Assembly (NCBI GenBank): GCA_021300155.1
Contig: JAJTID010000017.1
Location: 1 to 64,000 of the forward strand
Length of the DNA stretch: 64,000 bases
From: Pirellula sp.
GTDB lineage: Bacteria; Planctomycetota; Planctomycetia; Pirellulales; Pirellulaceae
Direction of reading: 5' to 3'
Shown here: positions 34,859 to 43,057 of the stretch, one piece after another
Layout of the letters: the number at the start of each line of letters is the position of its first letter
Position numbering within the stretch: the stretch's first letter is position 1
The notes under the pieces: model-generated
The model's input: the letters and a program-made list of their open reading frames with translations, nothing else
Told to the model about the DNA's origin: nothing
The model's database searches: none
Made by a program: the position numbers and the translations under genes

Positions 34859-36151
34859 ATGTTACTCACTCTTTCCGTCGCTGTTGTAGCGATTTTCACT
34901 CTGTCGCTTGCGCAATTCGTGTTCGCTTGCGTCTACGCTCGGCTGTTCACCAAAAGTTCGAATCGATATGCCGACCCATCGATCGACAAGACCGTTTACT
35001 GTCCTAAAGCTGCAGTTATCATCGCTCTTCGTGGCGCGGATCCAGGTTTGGAAAAGAACTTGCTATCTGTTTTGGAACTCGATTATCCCGACTACACTTT
35101 CTGTATCAACGTGGATAGCGTCCACGACTCCGCTTGGAAAATCGCGGCCAGAGTTCGCGATGTCGCACCCAGCCGTGTTCAACTATTGACGTTACAAAAC
35201 AAACTTACCACGTGCAGCCTCAAATGCAGTGCTTTAGCCGAAGCTGTTGAGGCGCAACATCCTGACGTTGAAGTAATTGCAATTCTCGATGGGGATGTAT
35301 CTCCACATAAGACATGGTTGCAAGAATTGGTTCAACCGCTCCAGGACCCAACCGTCGGCGCTACAACAGGAAATCGATGGTACACGCCCGCGCATTGTAG
35401 TTGGGGAGCTCTCGTCCGATACTTTTGGAATACGGGGGCTGTTGTCCAAGTGTGGCTGAACGGAATCACATGGGGTGGAAGCATGGCCATGAAGCGAGAC
35501 GTCATCAATCGCACTGGTATGTTAGAGACATGGCGTCGCTCCCTCGTGGATGATGGGGCTGTCGTGCGTGTCCTAAGAATAAATAAGCTTCGCGTTGCCT
35601 TTGTTCCGTCCGTCATGGTACCCAATTGCGAGGATATTCGGATTACAAATTTTATCCCTTGGGCCGAGAGGCAGATGATTGCAGCCAAATCTGCTGCAAG
35701 CGGTTGGACCGTTATCGTTCTTCATGCATTGCTCATCGCCATTTGTGTTCTGTTGCCACCAGCGATTGTTTTGTTGGGTGTCATCCGCAACGACAAGGGC
35801 GTATTGCTTTTGGGATTGGCTGGAGTATTCGTGTACTGGGGCCTGGCTATTTTGTCATCGATTGTGGTAGAACGAGGAGTCATGCAGTCTCTCTTCGTCA
35901 GTCGCGGTTCCGCGAAGTGGATTAATCGTCGAGTCCTGCTGGTGTATCTTCCAGCTTTGGTACTCACCCATTTGGTTTATTGGCGAGTTCTCTGGGGAGC
36001 GTGTCGGCGGAATCGTGTGGGATGGCGAGGCATCGAATATAGGCTGCTGGGAATGCACGACGTCGAGATGGTGGCGTATCACCCGCACAGTCCGACGCTT
36101 TCTACGGAACAATACGACAATGCGCAGTCCACTTTGGAGTCCGTGATTTAG
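34859..36151 (+). CDS. Ceramide-glucosyltransferase-like (GT2/GT21) membrane glycosyltransferase A
   Basis: This enzyme would transfer a sugar from a nucleotide sugar to a lipid at the cytoplasmic face of the membrane. It has an N-terminal membrane segment, a GT-A domain with the nucleotide-sugar region (AAVIIALRGADPGLEKNLLS), the metal-binding DGD (144-146), a VDDGAV acceptor-site Asp region and WAERQMIA in the place of (Q/R)xxRW. Three C-terminal membrane segments follow. The architecture matches GT21 ceramide glucosyltransferases and HpnI of hopanoid synthesis. It is a clear paralogue of the gene at 41431, sharing GATTGNRWYxP, NG(I)xWGGxxAxK and the ending GWRGIxY. ATG 34859 is preferred to TTG 34847. 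430 aa. Confidence 0.87.
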   Translation: MLLTLSVAVVAIFTLSLAQFVFACVYARLFTKSSNRYADPSIDKTVYCPKAAVIIALRGADPGLEKNLLSVLELDYPDYTFCINVDSVHDSAWKIAARVRDVAPSRVQLLTLQNKLTTCSLKCSALAEAVEAQHPDVEVIAILDGDVSPHKTWLQELVQPLQDPTVGATTGNRWYTPAHCSWGALVRYFWNTGAVVQVWLNGITWGGSMAMKRDVINRTGMLETWRRSLVDDGAVVRVLRINKLRVAFVPSVMVPNCEDIRITNFIPWAERQMIAAKSAASGWTVIVLHALLIAICVLLPPAIVLLGVIRNDKGVLLLGLAGVFVYWGLAILSSIVVERGVMQSLFVSRGSAKWINRRVLLVYLPALVLTHLVYWRVLWGACRRNRVGWRGIEYRLLGMHDVEMVAYHPHSPTLSTEQYDNAQSTLESVI

Positions 36152-36441
36152 GACTGCGGCCGCATTGTAACGTGGAAAGAACGTCTGCAAGAGTACTTTC
36201 GCGGACAGTATCTTTGCTTAAAGCCACGAAACGACCCGTTAGCGTCCTGACAACCATTTTCCCAAAACGGAAAAAGCTACGAGTCAAGCCGAAGTGAGGA
36301 ATAAAGAAATGGGACGACACTGGATGCAAATTTTACGACGGACGTTATAAATCGTTGGTTGTCGAGAGAGAGCATTTCGAACGGGATGGTGCTCTAGCGA
36401 AAAAAAGTCGTTCTTGAGTTACTTCGTCGAGGGTTGTTAGA
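36152..36441. other. 290-base gap in front of the thioester-reductase-like gene
   Basis: No gene is visible. The region ends with GAGGG (36430-36434) before the TTG start at 36442. The frame before TTG is closed by a TGA about 27 bases upstream and has no ATG, so a promoter probably lies here for the genes that follow. Confidence 0.45.
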
Positions 36442-37647
36442 TTGTCTAACTATTTGCTTCTAACGGGTGCAACCGGTTTACTCGGGCGTTATTTAGTTCG
36501 GGATCTTTTGGAGAGGGGTGAGCGATTAGCATTGTTGGTTCGCGGCTCCAAAAGAGAGAGCGCCGAGGAACGCGTGGAAGCCATTCTTGCGTACTGGGAA
36601 GAAATCTCAGGACGGCGATTACAGCGACCTGTCCTATTGCAAGGCGACATACGACAACCTCTCTTGGGACTTGGGAAATCTGAAGTGCAGTGGGTTTCCA
36701 AGAACTGCCATTCGATGATGCATAGCGCTGCCTCCCTAAAATTTCTTGAAGACGGATCGGGGGAACCACGACTGACCAACATTGAGGGAACGCGAAACAT
36801 GCTCTCTCTCTGCAATGCTGCCAGCATTCGGCAGTTGCACTATGTTTCAACAGCCTACGTTTGTGGGCTTCGAAAAGGAATCATTTATGAGCATGAACTG
36901 GATTGCCAGCAGGAGTTTCGAAACGATTACGAGAAGAGCAAACTGGAAGCGGAGACGCTGGTTAGGAACGCGGATTTTTTCGATCGGTTAACTGTCTATC
37001 GACCCGCGGTCATTTCTGGTGATTCGAAAACTGGATATACGAACACGTATCATGGAATTTATCTTTACCTGAGATTGATGGCGTTGCTCGTGCCGCGCCA
37101 GCCAATAGGGCCGGATGGCTTACGCCTGACACGATTGCGACTTCCGATGACTGGAAATGAACGACGCAATGTGGTCCCTATCGATTGGGTTTCACGTGTG
37201 ATGACTGAACTATACCTGACCCCAGAAGCACATGGCCAAACATTTCATTTAGCCCCGGAGGAGTGTTTGACTCCAAAGCAAATCATCGACGCAGGTTACA
37301 GTTACTTTAACTCGACAGGTATCGAGTATGTAGGCTACCAGTATATTGACCCCGCGACGTACAATGCTTTCGAAATGGAGATGTTGCCGGGACTTTCCAT
37401 GTATAGCAATTACGAGAGTACGGACCCGATATTCGATTGCACCAACGTAAAGCACTTCGCACCTCATGTTCCTTGCCCGAGAATTGACGAAGCGATGTTA
37501 CACACGTACATTCGCTATGGTGAAGAAGATCGATGGGGGAAACGTAAGACTCCTGCCCGCTCCAAAGAAATCCATAGCCCTGAGGAAATTTTCCCTTATT
37601 CGTATAGGGAACAGACGGAGAATGCCGATTCCAACGCGGTTTCCTAG
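36442..37647 (+). CDS. Thioester-reductase-like extended SDR protein
   Basis: The N-terminal cofactor motif TGATGLLG (8-15) and the LVRG segment match the NAD-binding_4/thioester reductase group that reduces carrier- or CoA-bound acyl chains, or modifies sugars. HSAASLKF, NIEGTRNMLSLC and YVSTAYVCG are typical, and the catalytic Tyr163/Lys167 lie in NDYEKSKLEAE. Length 401 aa. The start is TTG, since no ATG exists between the preceding stop and the conserved motif. No carrier or adenylation domain is fused. It is followed by the exporter gene after 66 bases, so it likely acts on the acyl part of the exported product. Confidence 0.82.
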   Translation: MSNYLLLTGATGLLGRYLVRDLLERGERLALLVRGSKRESAEERVEAILAYWEEISGRRLQRPVLLQGDIRQPLLGLGKSEVQWVSKNCHSMMHSAASLKFLEDGSGEPRLTNIEGTRNMLSLCNAASIRQLHYVSTAYVCGLRKGIIYEHELDCQQEFRNDYEKSKLEAETLVRNADFFDRLTVYRPAVISGDSKTGYTNTYHGIYLYLRLMALLVPRQPIGPDGLRLTRLRLPMTGNERRNVVPIDWVSRVMTELYLTPEAHGQTFHLAPEECLTPKQIIDAGYSYFNSTGIEYVGYQYIDPATYNAFEMEMLPGLSMYSNYESTDPIFDCTNVKHFAPHVPCPRIDEAMLHTYIRYGEEDRWGKRKTPARSKEIHSPEEIFPYSYREQTENADSNAVS

Positions 37648-37713
37648 CATTGGATCGCCCCCAAGGCATTCATAACATCTGGACAACTTCGCTAGCAAAC
37701 CGAGAGTGTAGCA

Positions 37714-40059
37714 ATGAAATCGGAAGGCACCGACGGTAGCAGAGTACCAAACTGGCCTCCGAGATGGCTACCTCTCGTCGCTATCTTGCTCGTCACGGTT
37801 CTTTGGCCGATTGTCATGATCGGCGCACAGCGCGCATGGTTGAAATCCAAGAATCGCGTCGAAGATTGGCTTCCGGATGGATTTGCGGAAACAAAGAGCT
37901 TGCGCGAATTTGAAGAACGCTTCGGAGGCGACGAGTTCTTGATGATCAGTTGGCCCGGTTGCACGCTCAATGACCCACGCGCGGAGCGTTTGACCGAACT
38001 CTTGCGACAACCTGCCGAAGATGGCAAGGTCCTGTTTTTGAGCGCCGACAGTGGCTCGCAAATCGTCGAGTCGATGATACAAACAAGGAAGTTCACCGAA
38101 GAACAGGCCAAGCGAAGATTATCCGGCATCTTTGTTGGAAAAGATGGCCTTCAAACCTGTGTCATCGCATGCGTCTCCGATGTAGGAGCATCCGATCGAA
38201 AAAAAGCCGTCGACTACGCTCGACGTACGGCCGAAAAAGCAACGGAGCTACCTGCGTCGGAAATTCACATCGCGGGGACAACAGCAGATTCAGTAGCAGT
38301 CGATGAGGCGAGTAACGCATGGTTGATTGAACTCAATGTCTTGTCATACTTCGTCTGTTTTGGAATTCTGATTATCTCCATCAGAAACATCTGGCTTGTC
38401 GGAACAGTTTTTTTGACGGCCATGCTCAATCAACAACTCGCACTAGCAGTTATTTATTACAGTGGCGGTCATGTTGATTCGGTGCAACTTCTTGTTGCGA
38501 ACCTAAGCTTTGTATTGACGATTTCGGCGGGGCTGCATTACTTAGGGTACTTTCGCGATGCGATCCGTTCAAAATCTCTGTCACCCGCTCGACTTGCGTT
38601 GCAGCAAGCTTTTCTACCATCGATGCTTGCTGCCATCACCACATCTTTGGGATTTGTTTCTCTGTGCACAAGTGAACTCGTACCAATTCGATCATTCGGA
38701 TTTTACTCAGCAATCCTTGTTCCTATCAATTCGCTGGTCGTTATCACCCTTCTAACCATTCATTCAACTTGGGCTGTCAATCGCAACTGGCGGTTTCAGT
38801 CGATTGCGAAATTGAATGCATTATCGCCGATGGATGACAAACAAGAAAAACACTCGGATGTCTGGTCGAGAGTTTGCATTCCACTCCTGCGTCGACGGCC
38901 TTTAATGATCATATTCGTTTGGGTTACGATCATGCTGACCGCTGGCTGGGGCGTGACCAAACTGACAACGAATGTGGGAACGCATCAGTTGCTTCCTCCC
39001 GATTCAAAGCTCATTAAGGATTATGCGTGGCTCGAGCAACATGTCGGTCCATTGGTACCCGTTGAACTTGTTGTTAGCATGCCTGAGTTGGAGGATCAGA
39101 ATGCTTCCGATCTCTTAATTCGTTTGCAAACACTCGACGAACTCCAAGATCGCTTCCGCGAGGTCGAGGGAATTGAAGGAACGTTTTCGGCTTTGAATTT
39201 GATTCCCGCCTTGCCAACCAAAACCGGTATCGGTGGTTCAGTTCGGCGCTCGTTGATTGGAGCCGCAGTACTGAGATCTGCAGACAAATTTCAAGAAATG
39301 CGATTTTTGTATGAGGATGAACAACGTCAATACTGGCGTATCAGCGGACGAATCTCCGGATCGCGAAATCGGGATTTTGAGGCTTTACTGGCCAATTGCC
39401 AAACCATGATGGATCGCTTCGCTGCAGAACCAGGTCATGAGTCCATGCGTCTCGACTTGAGTGGTGGCGTTCCGTTTGTGTATCGAACTCAGCGACAGCT
39501 ATTGGCAGACTTGCTCAATAGTTTTTCATCCGCATTTGCGATGATTGCACTTTCCATGGCAATCCTCTTTCGAAGTGTCATGGGGGGATTGTTAACGATG
39601 TTGCCAAATCTTACTCCAGCTGCGATCGTTTTCGGACTGATGGGGTGGAATGGGTTAAGCGTGGAGATCGGTACGGTCTTGACAGCAAGCGTGATGATGG
39701 GTGTCTGTGTCGATGATACACTCCACTTAGTCTCACACTTCCGACAATTGAGACAGAAAGGTCTCTCGCACGATGCGGCCGTGAGTGAAGCACTGTCAAA
39801 TTGTGGCGGGGCGATGCTTCAGACGGCGCTTGTATGCGGATTAGGAATGCTCGTTTTCTCGTTGAGTCCCTTCACTCCCGTTGCCCGTTTTGCTTGGCTA
39901 ACGTTCACGCTCCTGATGGTCGGTGTCGTAAGCGACTTGATGCTAACACCTGCGATGTTGTTATCGCCACTCCATCATTTATTCTACTGGGAGCGCCGAC
40001 CCAAAGCCCAACCGAGAGTATCTATCCCGACAACGCATGTGTCCTCTAATGTCGCGTGA
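37714..40059 (+). CDS. MMPL/RND-superfamily lipid exporter
   Basis: The topology is that of RND proteins: TM1 (~18-37), a large periplasmic loop (~40-200), TM2-6 (~200-345), TM7 (~394-412), a second loop (~412-595) and TM8-12 (~597-760). The motif VCVDDTLHLVSHFRQLRQ near residue 660 is the proton-relay Asp region of MMPL/HpnN/Patched-like members. Length 781 aa is within the family range. Known relatives export lipids (MmpL in mycobacteria, HpnN for hopanoids). Overlap with the acyltransferase gene (40037) couples their translation, suggesting that the transporter moves what the enzymes make. Confidence 0.9.
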   Translation: MKSEGTDGSRVPNWPPRWLPLVAILLVTVLWPIVMIGAQRAWLKSKNRVEDWLPDGFAETKSLREFEERFGGDEFLMISWPGCTLNDPRAERLTELLRQPAEDGKVLFLSADSGSQIVESMIQTRKFTEEQAKRRLSGIFVGKDGLQTCVIACVSDVGASDRKKAVDYARRTAEKATELPASEIHIAGTTADSVAVDEASNAWLIELNVLSYFVCFGILIISIRNIWLVGTVFLTAMLNQQLALAVIYYSGGHVDSVQLLVANLSFVLTISAGLHYLGYFRDAIRSKSLSPARLALQQAFLPSMLAAITTSLGFVSLCTSELVPIRSFGFYSAILVPINSLVVITLLTIHSTWAVNRNWRFQSIAKLNALSPMDDKQEKHSDVWSRVCIPLLRRRPLMIIFVWVTIMLTAGWGVTKLTTNVGTHQLLPPDSKLIKDYAWLEQHVGPLVPVELVVSMPELEDQNASDLLIRLQTLDELQDRFREVEGIEGTFSALNLIPALPTKTGIGGSVRRSLIGAAVLRSADKFQEMRFLYEDEQRQYWRISGRISGSRNRDFEALLANCQTMMDRFAAEPGHESMRLDLSGGVPFVYRTQRQLLADLLNSFSSAFAMIALSMAILFRSVMGGLLTMLPNLTPAAIVFGLMGWNGLSVEIGTVLTASVMMGVCVDDTLHLVSHFRQLRQKGLSHDAAVSEALSNCGGAMLQTALVCGLGMLVFSLSPFTPVARFAWLTFTLLMVGVVSDLMLTPAMLLSPLHHLFYWERRPKAQPRVSIPTTHVSSNVA

Positions 40060-41434
40060 CTGGACCGAGCACTCGAAACTTGCATGTACCGCCTTTGAAG
40101 AGCTCATGCTTGCCCAGGACAATGTGGCATTCCCGTGTGTGATATGTTTGCGAATGGCTTTCGATGGCAAGCTACAGCGAGAACTCTTCACGCAAGCGAT
40201 CGATTGGATGGTTGAAACGAATCCGCTCTTTCGAAGCAGAATCGTTCGCGGCAAGCTCGGTCGTCACTTCTGGGAAATACAATCGAAGTCAGACTATCCC
40301 ATCCACTGGGAGCAAACAGAGCGAGAGCCGAATTGGCCCAAAACGAGAACCATCGATCTAAAGTCGACAACAGGGGTTGTTGTCGAAGCCATGGAACTAG
40401 CGGATCCAGTCTTGAAATCAATTCGTACGATCATCTTTGTTCACATCCATCATGCAGTCGCAGATGGACAGGGAATCATGCAAGCGATGCACGAAATGTG
40501 GCTACGATACGATGCCTTGTTCCACTCAAATCCATTGCCCAATTGGGAACGTGTTCCGCAAAAGTTGTCGGCCAGGAATCGTTTTGGATTAAACCTCTCC
40601 AAAGTCGCGAAGATGCTACCCAAACTAAGCGTTGGGCTGTTAGGTGTGCGTCAATATGTGATGCGAACCCCTAAGCCTCTCATGGATACGCTGGATCCAA
40701 TAAAATTCAAAGAGGCGGAGCCGAACATTCATGCAATATCGTTTCGGCTTACAAAAGAAGAATCTCAACGTTTGCGTCAGGCGGTTCAAGTTTGTGAGAA
40801 GACGGTCAATGACGTTGTAGCTGGAATTGTCTTTGAAGCCTGTCTCAAGCTTCTCCAAACGCAAGCAACCTTTCGAGACAACGATTGGCTTCGAATGATG
40901 GTCCCGATTAGCATGCGAGGATCCGAAGAGTATCGTCGGCAAACTGCATGCAACATCGTCAGTTGTGTCTTTCTGGATCGAGTTCCCGCTCAGATCAAGG
41001 ACCGAGCAACGCTCCTTCAAAGCGTGCATGATGAGTTGGAGCTAATCAAAAAGAATCGATTGGCTTTCCTTTTCGTCTTCTCGATCTGGTTGAGAAAGAT
41101 GTTTACCCTTCCTTGGCCAAATGCAACAGGTAAGGTGCCGAGTCGCTGCCAAACCAGTGTTGTTTTTTCAAATCTAGGCCGTGTTTTCTCCGATGGTCGC
41201 GCAGCCACCAGACGCTTTGTTGCTGGGGATGTGACTTTGGAGAACGTTGCTATTCTCGCACCACTAAGTCCTTGGATGATGGCGACTTTCGTTGCGACTC
41301 AATATGTCGGCGAACAGCAGTTAACTTTGCGATACGATAGTCGTTGGATCTCGGAACTGCAGGCTAGATCGCTAGTCGATCATTGTCAACAACAACTTCA
41401 ACAATTCGGCGAACGACCACAAGGTGCTACATGA
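40037..41434 (+). CDS. HHxxxDG acyltransferase (condensation/WS-DGAT/PapA-like)
   Basis: The catalytic motif HHAVADG is at residues 138-144, inside VHIHHAVADGQG. A C-terminal RCQTSVVFSNLGRVF and the later LAPLSPWMMATFVATQY match the second half of this fold, which is shared by peptide-synthetase condensation domains, wax ester/DGAT enzymes and mycobacterial PapA acyltransferases. It is a stand-alone protein of 465 aa, the length expected for such acyltransferases. It overlaps the exporter gene by 23 bases (11 if ATG 40049 is used) and the next glycosyltransferase by 4 bases (ATGA). It presumably esterifies the glycolipid or its lipid precursor. Confidence 0.83.
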   Translation: MCPLMSRDWTEHSKLACTAFEELMLAQDNVAFPCVICLRMAFDGKLQRELFTQAIDWMVETNPLFRSRIVRGKLGRHFWEIQSKSDYPIHWEQTEREPNWPKTRTIDLKSTTGVVVEAMELADPVLKSIRTIIFVHIHHAVADGQGIMQAMHEMWLRYDALFHSNPLPNWERVPQKLSARNRFGLNLSKVAKMLPKLSVGLLGVRQYVMRTPKPLMDTLDPIKFKEAEPNIHAISFRLTKEESQRLRQAVQVCEKTVNDVVAGIVFEACLKLLQTQATFRDNDWLRMMVPISMRGSEEYRRQTACNIVSCVFLDRVPAQIKDRATLLQSVHDELELIKKNRLAFLFVFSIWLRKMFTLPWPNATGKVPSRCQTSVVFSNLGRVFSDGRAATRRFVAGDVTLENVAILAPLSPWMMATFVATQYVGEQQLTLRYDSRWISELQARSLVDHCQQQLQQFGERPQGAT

Positions 41435-42690
41435 GCTGGTTCCTCGCACTGTGTGTCTCGCTTTTCGTCTCTGGGATAAGTCAGTTTCTTTTGGTGGCTG
41501 GGTATATTGCGCGACTACGACGGCCAGCCAAGAAACTTATCGATGACTTCGAAGCACCAAAGGCTACGGTGGTTCTGTGTTTGAGAGGCGGTGATCCTTT
41601 TCTGAAGCGATGCCTTCACGGCTTGAATAATCAAGACTATCCCAACTACCGCGTTACGATGGTCGTCGACTCCGAAGTTGATCCGTCTCGCCGAATTCTC
41701 GACGAGTTTTTCTCGGAAGCACCGCTAACTAACTTTGAAGTAATCTATCTTGGTCATCCACTAGAGTCATGCAGCCTAAAGTGCTCAAGTCTTATCACTG
41801 CACTAACGCCAAAAGTGGATTCCGATGGCTTCGTCGCCTTTGTAGATGCGGATACGATTCCGCATCCATCATGGTTAAGGGAATTAGCAACTGGGCTTCA
41901 GCCGTCCGATGTTGGAGCAGCCACCGGCAATCGCTGGTACATACCAGAACAGCCAAGTCTTGGTTCGATGATAAGGCACGTCTGGAATGGGGCCGCCATC
42001 GTGCAAATGTTTTGGTACGACATAGCCTGGGGTGGTACGCTGGCAGTAAAGTGGGACACCATCCGAAGAGCCAAATTGCTGGAACGATGGAGCCACGCTC
42101 TTTGCGAAGATACGATGTTGTGTCGTGAATTGAAATCGATTTCGCAGAGAATCGCTTTTGTTCCTGGCTGTATGATGATCAACCGAGAAGATTGTACCCT
42201 TGAATCATTCTTTCCATGGGTAATGCGTCAACTCTTAACCGCTAGGTTGTACCACCCCAAATGGTTTGCTGTCGTAGGACACGGCGTCACCTCTGCTGGA
42301 TTGCTACTTTGGGGTTGGCTGAGTTTTCTTCGCTGCCTTTGTATGAGAGAATGGGCATTGGCCTCGATGTATGTAATGGCGATGGTTAGCTACCATGCGT
42401 TGTTAACGGTTATGTTGCCTTGGATAGAGTCTGCGGTAATATCGATTGCGGAACGACGTGGTGAGAGCACTCGTTGGGCGAGACCTGTGGGGTGGCTGAG
42501 ATTCGCAGCGTTTGTCTGGCTCACTCAATGGGTTTACACATGGGCTCTTCTTGGTAGTCTTGGGATGAAGAGAGTCTCATGGCGAGGCATTCAATACGAG
42601 ATTCAAACTGGGTCCCGAATCCGAATGCACGGGTACACCCCATACGAAAAAGAATTCGATTCAACCGATACCACAAAACAATCACTCTAG
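41431..42690 (+). CDS. Ceramide-glucosyltransferase-like (GT2/GT21) membrane glycosyltransferase B
   Basis: Paralogue of the gene at 34859, with an N-terminal membrane helix (WFLALCVSLFVSGISQFLLVA), ATVVLCLRGGDPFL, DAD (139-141), ALCEDTMLCREL, PWVMRQLLTARL in place of the (Q/R)xxRW site, and three C-terminal membrane segments. The ATG at 41431 overlaps the acyltransferase stop (ATGA); the frame upstream of it lies inside that gene. Length 419 aa. The second acidic site, ED, is more canonical than in copy A (DD), so the two may differ in donor or acceptor. Together they could add two sugars to one lipid. Confidence 0.88.
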   Translation: MSWFLALCVSLFVSGISQFLLVAGYIARLRRPAKKLIDDFEAPKATVVLCLRGGDPFLKRCLHGLNNQDYPNYRVTMVVDSEVDPSRRILDEFFSEAPLTNFEVIYLGHPLESCSLKCSSLITALTPKVDSDGFVAFVDADTIPHPSWLRELATGLQPSDVGAATGNRWYIPEQPSLGSMIRHVWNGAAIVQMFWYDIAWGGTLAVKWDTIRRAKLLERWSHALCEDTMLCRELKSISQRIAFVPGCMMINREDCTLESFFPWVMRQLLTARLYHPKWFAVVGHGVTSAGLLLWGWLSFLRCLCMREWALASMYVMAMVSYHALLTVMLPWIESAVISIAERRGESTRWARPVGWLRFAAFVWLTQWVYTWALLGSLGMKRVSWRGIQYEIQTGSRIRMHGYTPYEKEFDSTDTTKQSL

Positions 42691-42856
42691 GCCCAACCAC
42701 CAACAAAAAAACGACAGGAGGTTACTAGCTGCTTTTCAAGACGTGCTTAGCCAAAAACGGGATTGACTCGACCGTACTAACCCCGAGGACCCTGGATAAT
42801 CGAAACAACTTTCGTTTCGGAGCATGAGTCTGTTTGCTTAAACAAACAATTGCACC

Positions 42857-42884
42857 TTGCACTTTTGCATCGAACATCTATGCT
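42857..42884 (+). promoter_or_regulatory. Candidate promoter in the gap before the glucan synthase gene
   Basis: TTGCAC (42857-42862) and TATGCT (42879-42884) are spaced 16 bases and would start transcription near 42891. It could drive either the glucan synthase gene or a short RNA ending at 43011. Only sequence similarity to sigma-70 sites supports it. Confidence 0.35.
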
Positions 42885-42890
42885 AGGGCG

Positions 42891-43012
42891 ACCGCAACAC
42901 TAAATCGGATGACTATATCGAAGAGCGATTCGGCACGAACGGATAGCTAGTCAACAGGTAAGCCGACGACGCAGCGCACCCTTGAGGTCTCGCAGCATCG
43001 TCGGCTTTTTTC
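42891..43012 (+). ncRNA. Putative ~120-nt small RNA or mRNA leader with terminator hairpin
   Basis: A promoter-like site ends just before position 42891 and an intrinsic-terminator-like structure ends at 43011. Between them are short self-complementary stretches (AATCG near 42903 with CGATT near 42928) and an inner hairpin (GCGCACC with GGTCTCGC) inside the terminator loop. It could be an independent small RNA or an attenuating leader of the glucan synthase mRNA. No known RNA family is recognised. Confidence 0.35.
42960..43011 (+). terminator. Intrinsic-type terminator or attenuator upstream of the glucan synthase gene
   Basis: AAGCCGACGA (42960-42969) pairs with TCGTCGGCTT (42998-43007), and the 3' arm continues into a run of six T (43006-43011). 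The loop is 28 bases with its own small stem. It ends 46 bases before the ATG of the synthase gene and 321 bases after the stop of the upstream glycosyltransferase gene. Confidence 0.65.
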
Positions 43013-43057
43013 GTTGAATGATCGACTCATCTACCAAAGAGAGCCCCGATATTCGCA

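Larger units (their letters stand above)
42691..43057. other. 367-base gap upstream of the glucan synthase gene, with small hairpins
   Basis: No protein gene is convincing. It contains a 6-bp hairpin (CGAAAC...GTTTCG, about 42799-42817), a TGTTTG/CAAACA inverted pair (about 42831-42848), a promoter-like TTGCAC-16-TATGCT (42857-42884) and a terminator-type hairpin (42960-43011). This combination is listed separately as a possible small RNA. Confidence 0.6.
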
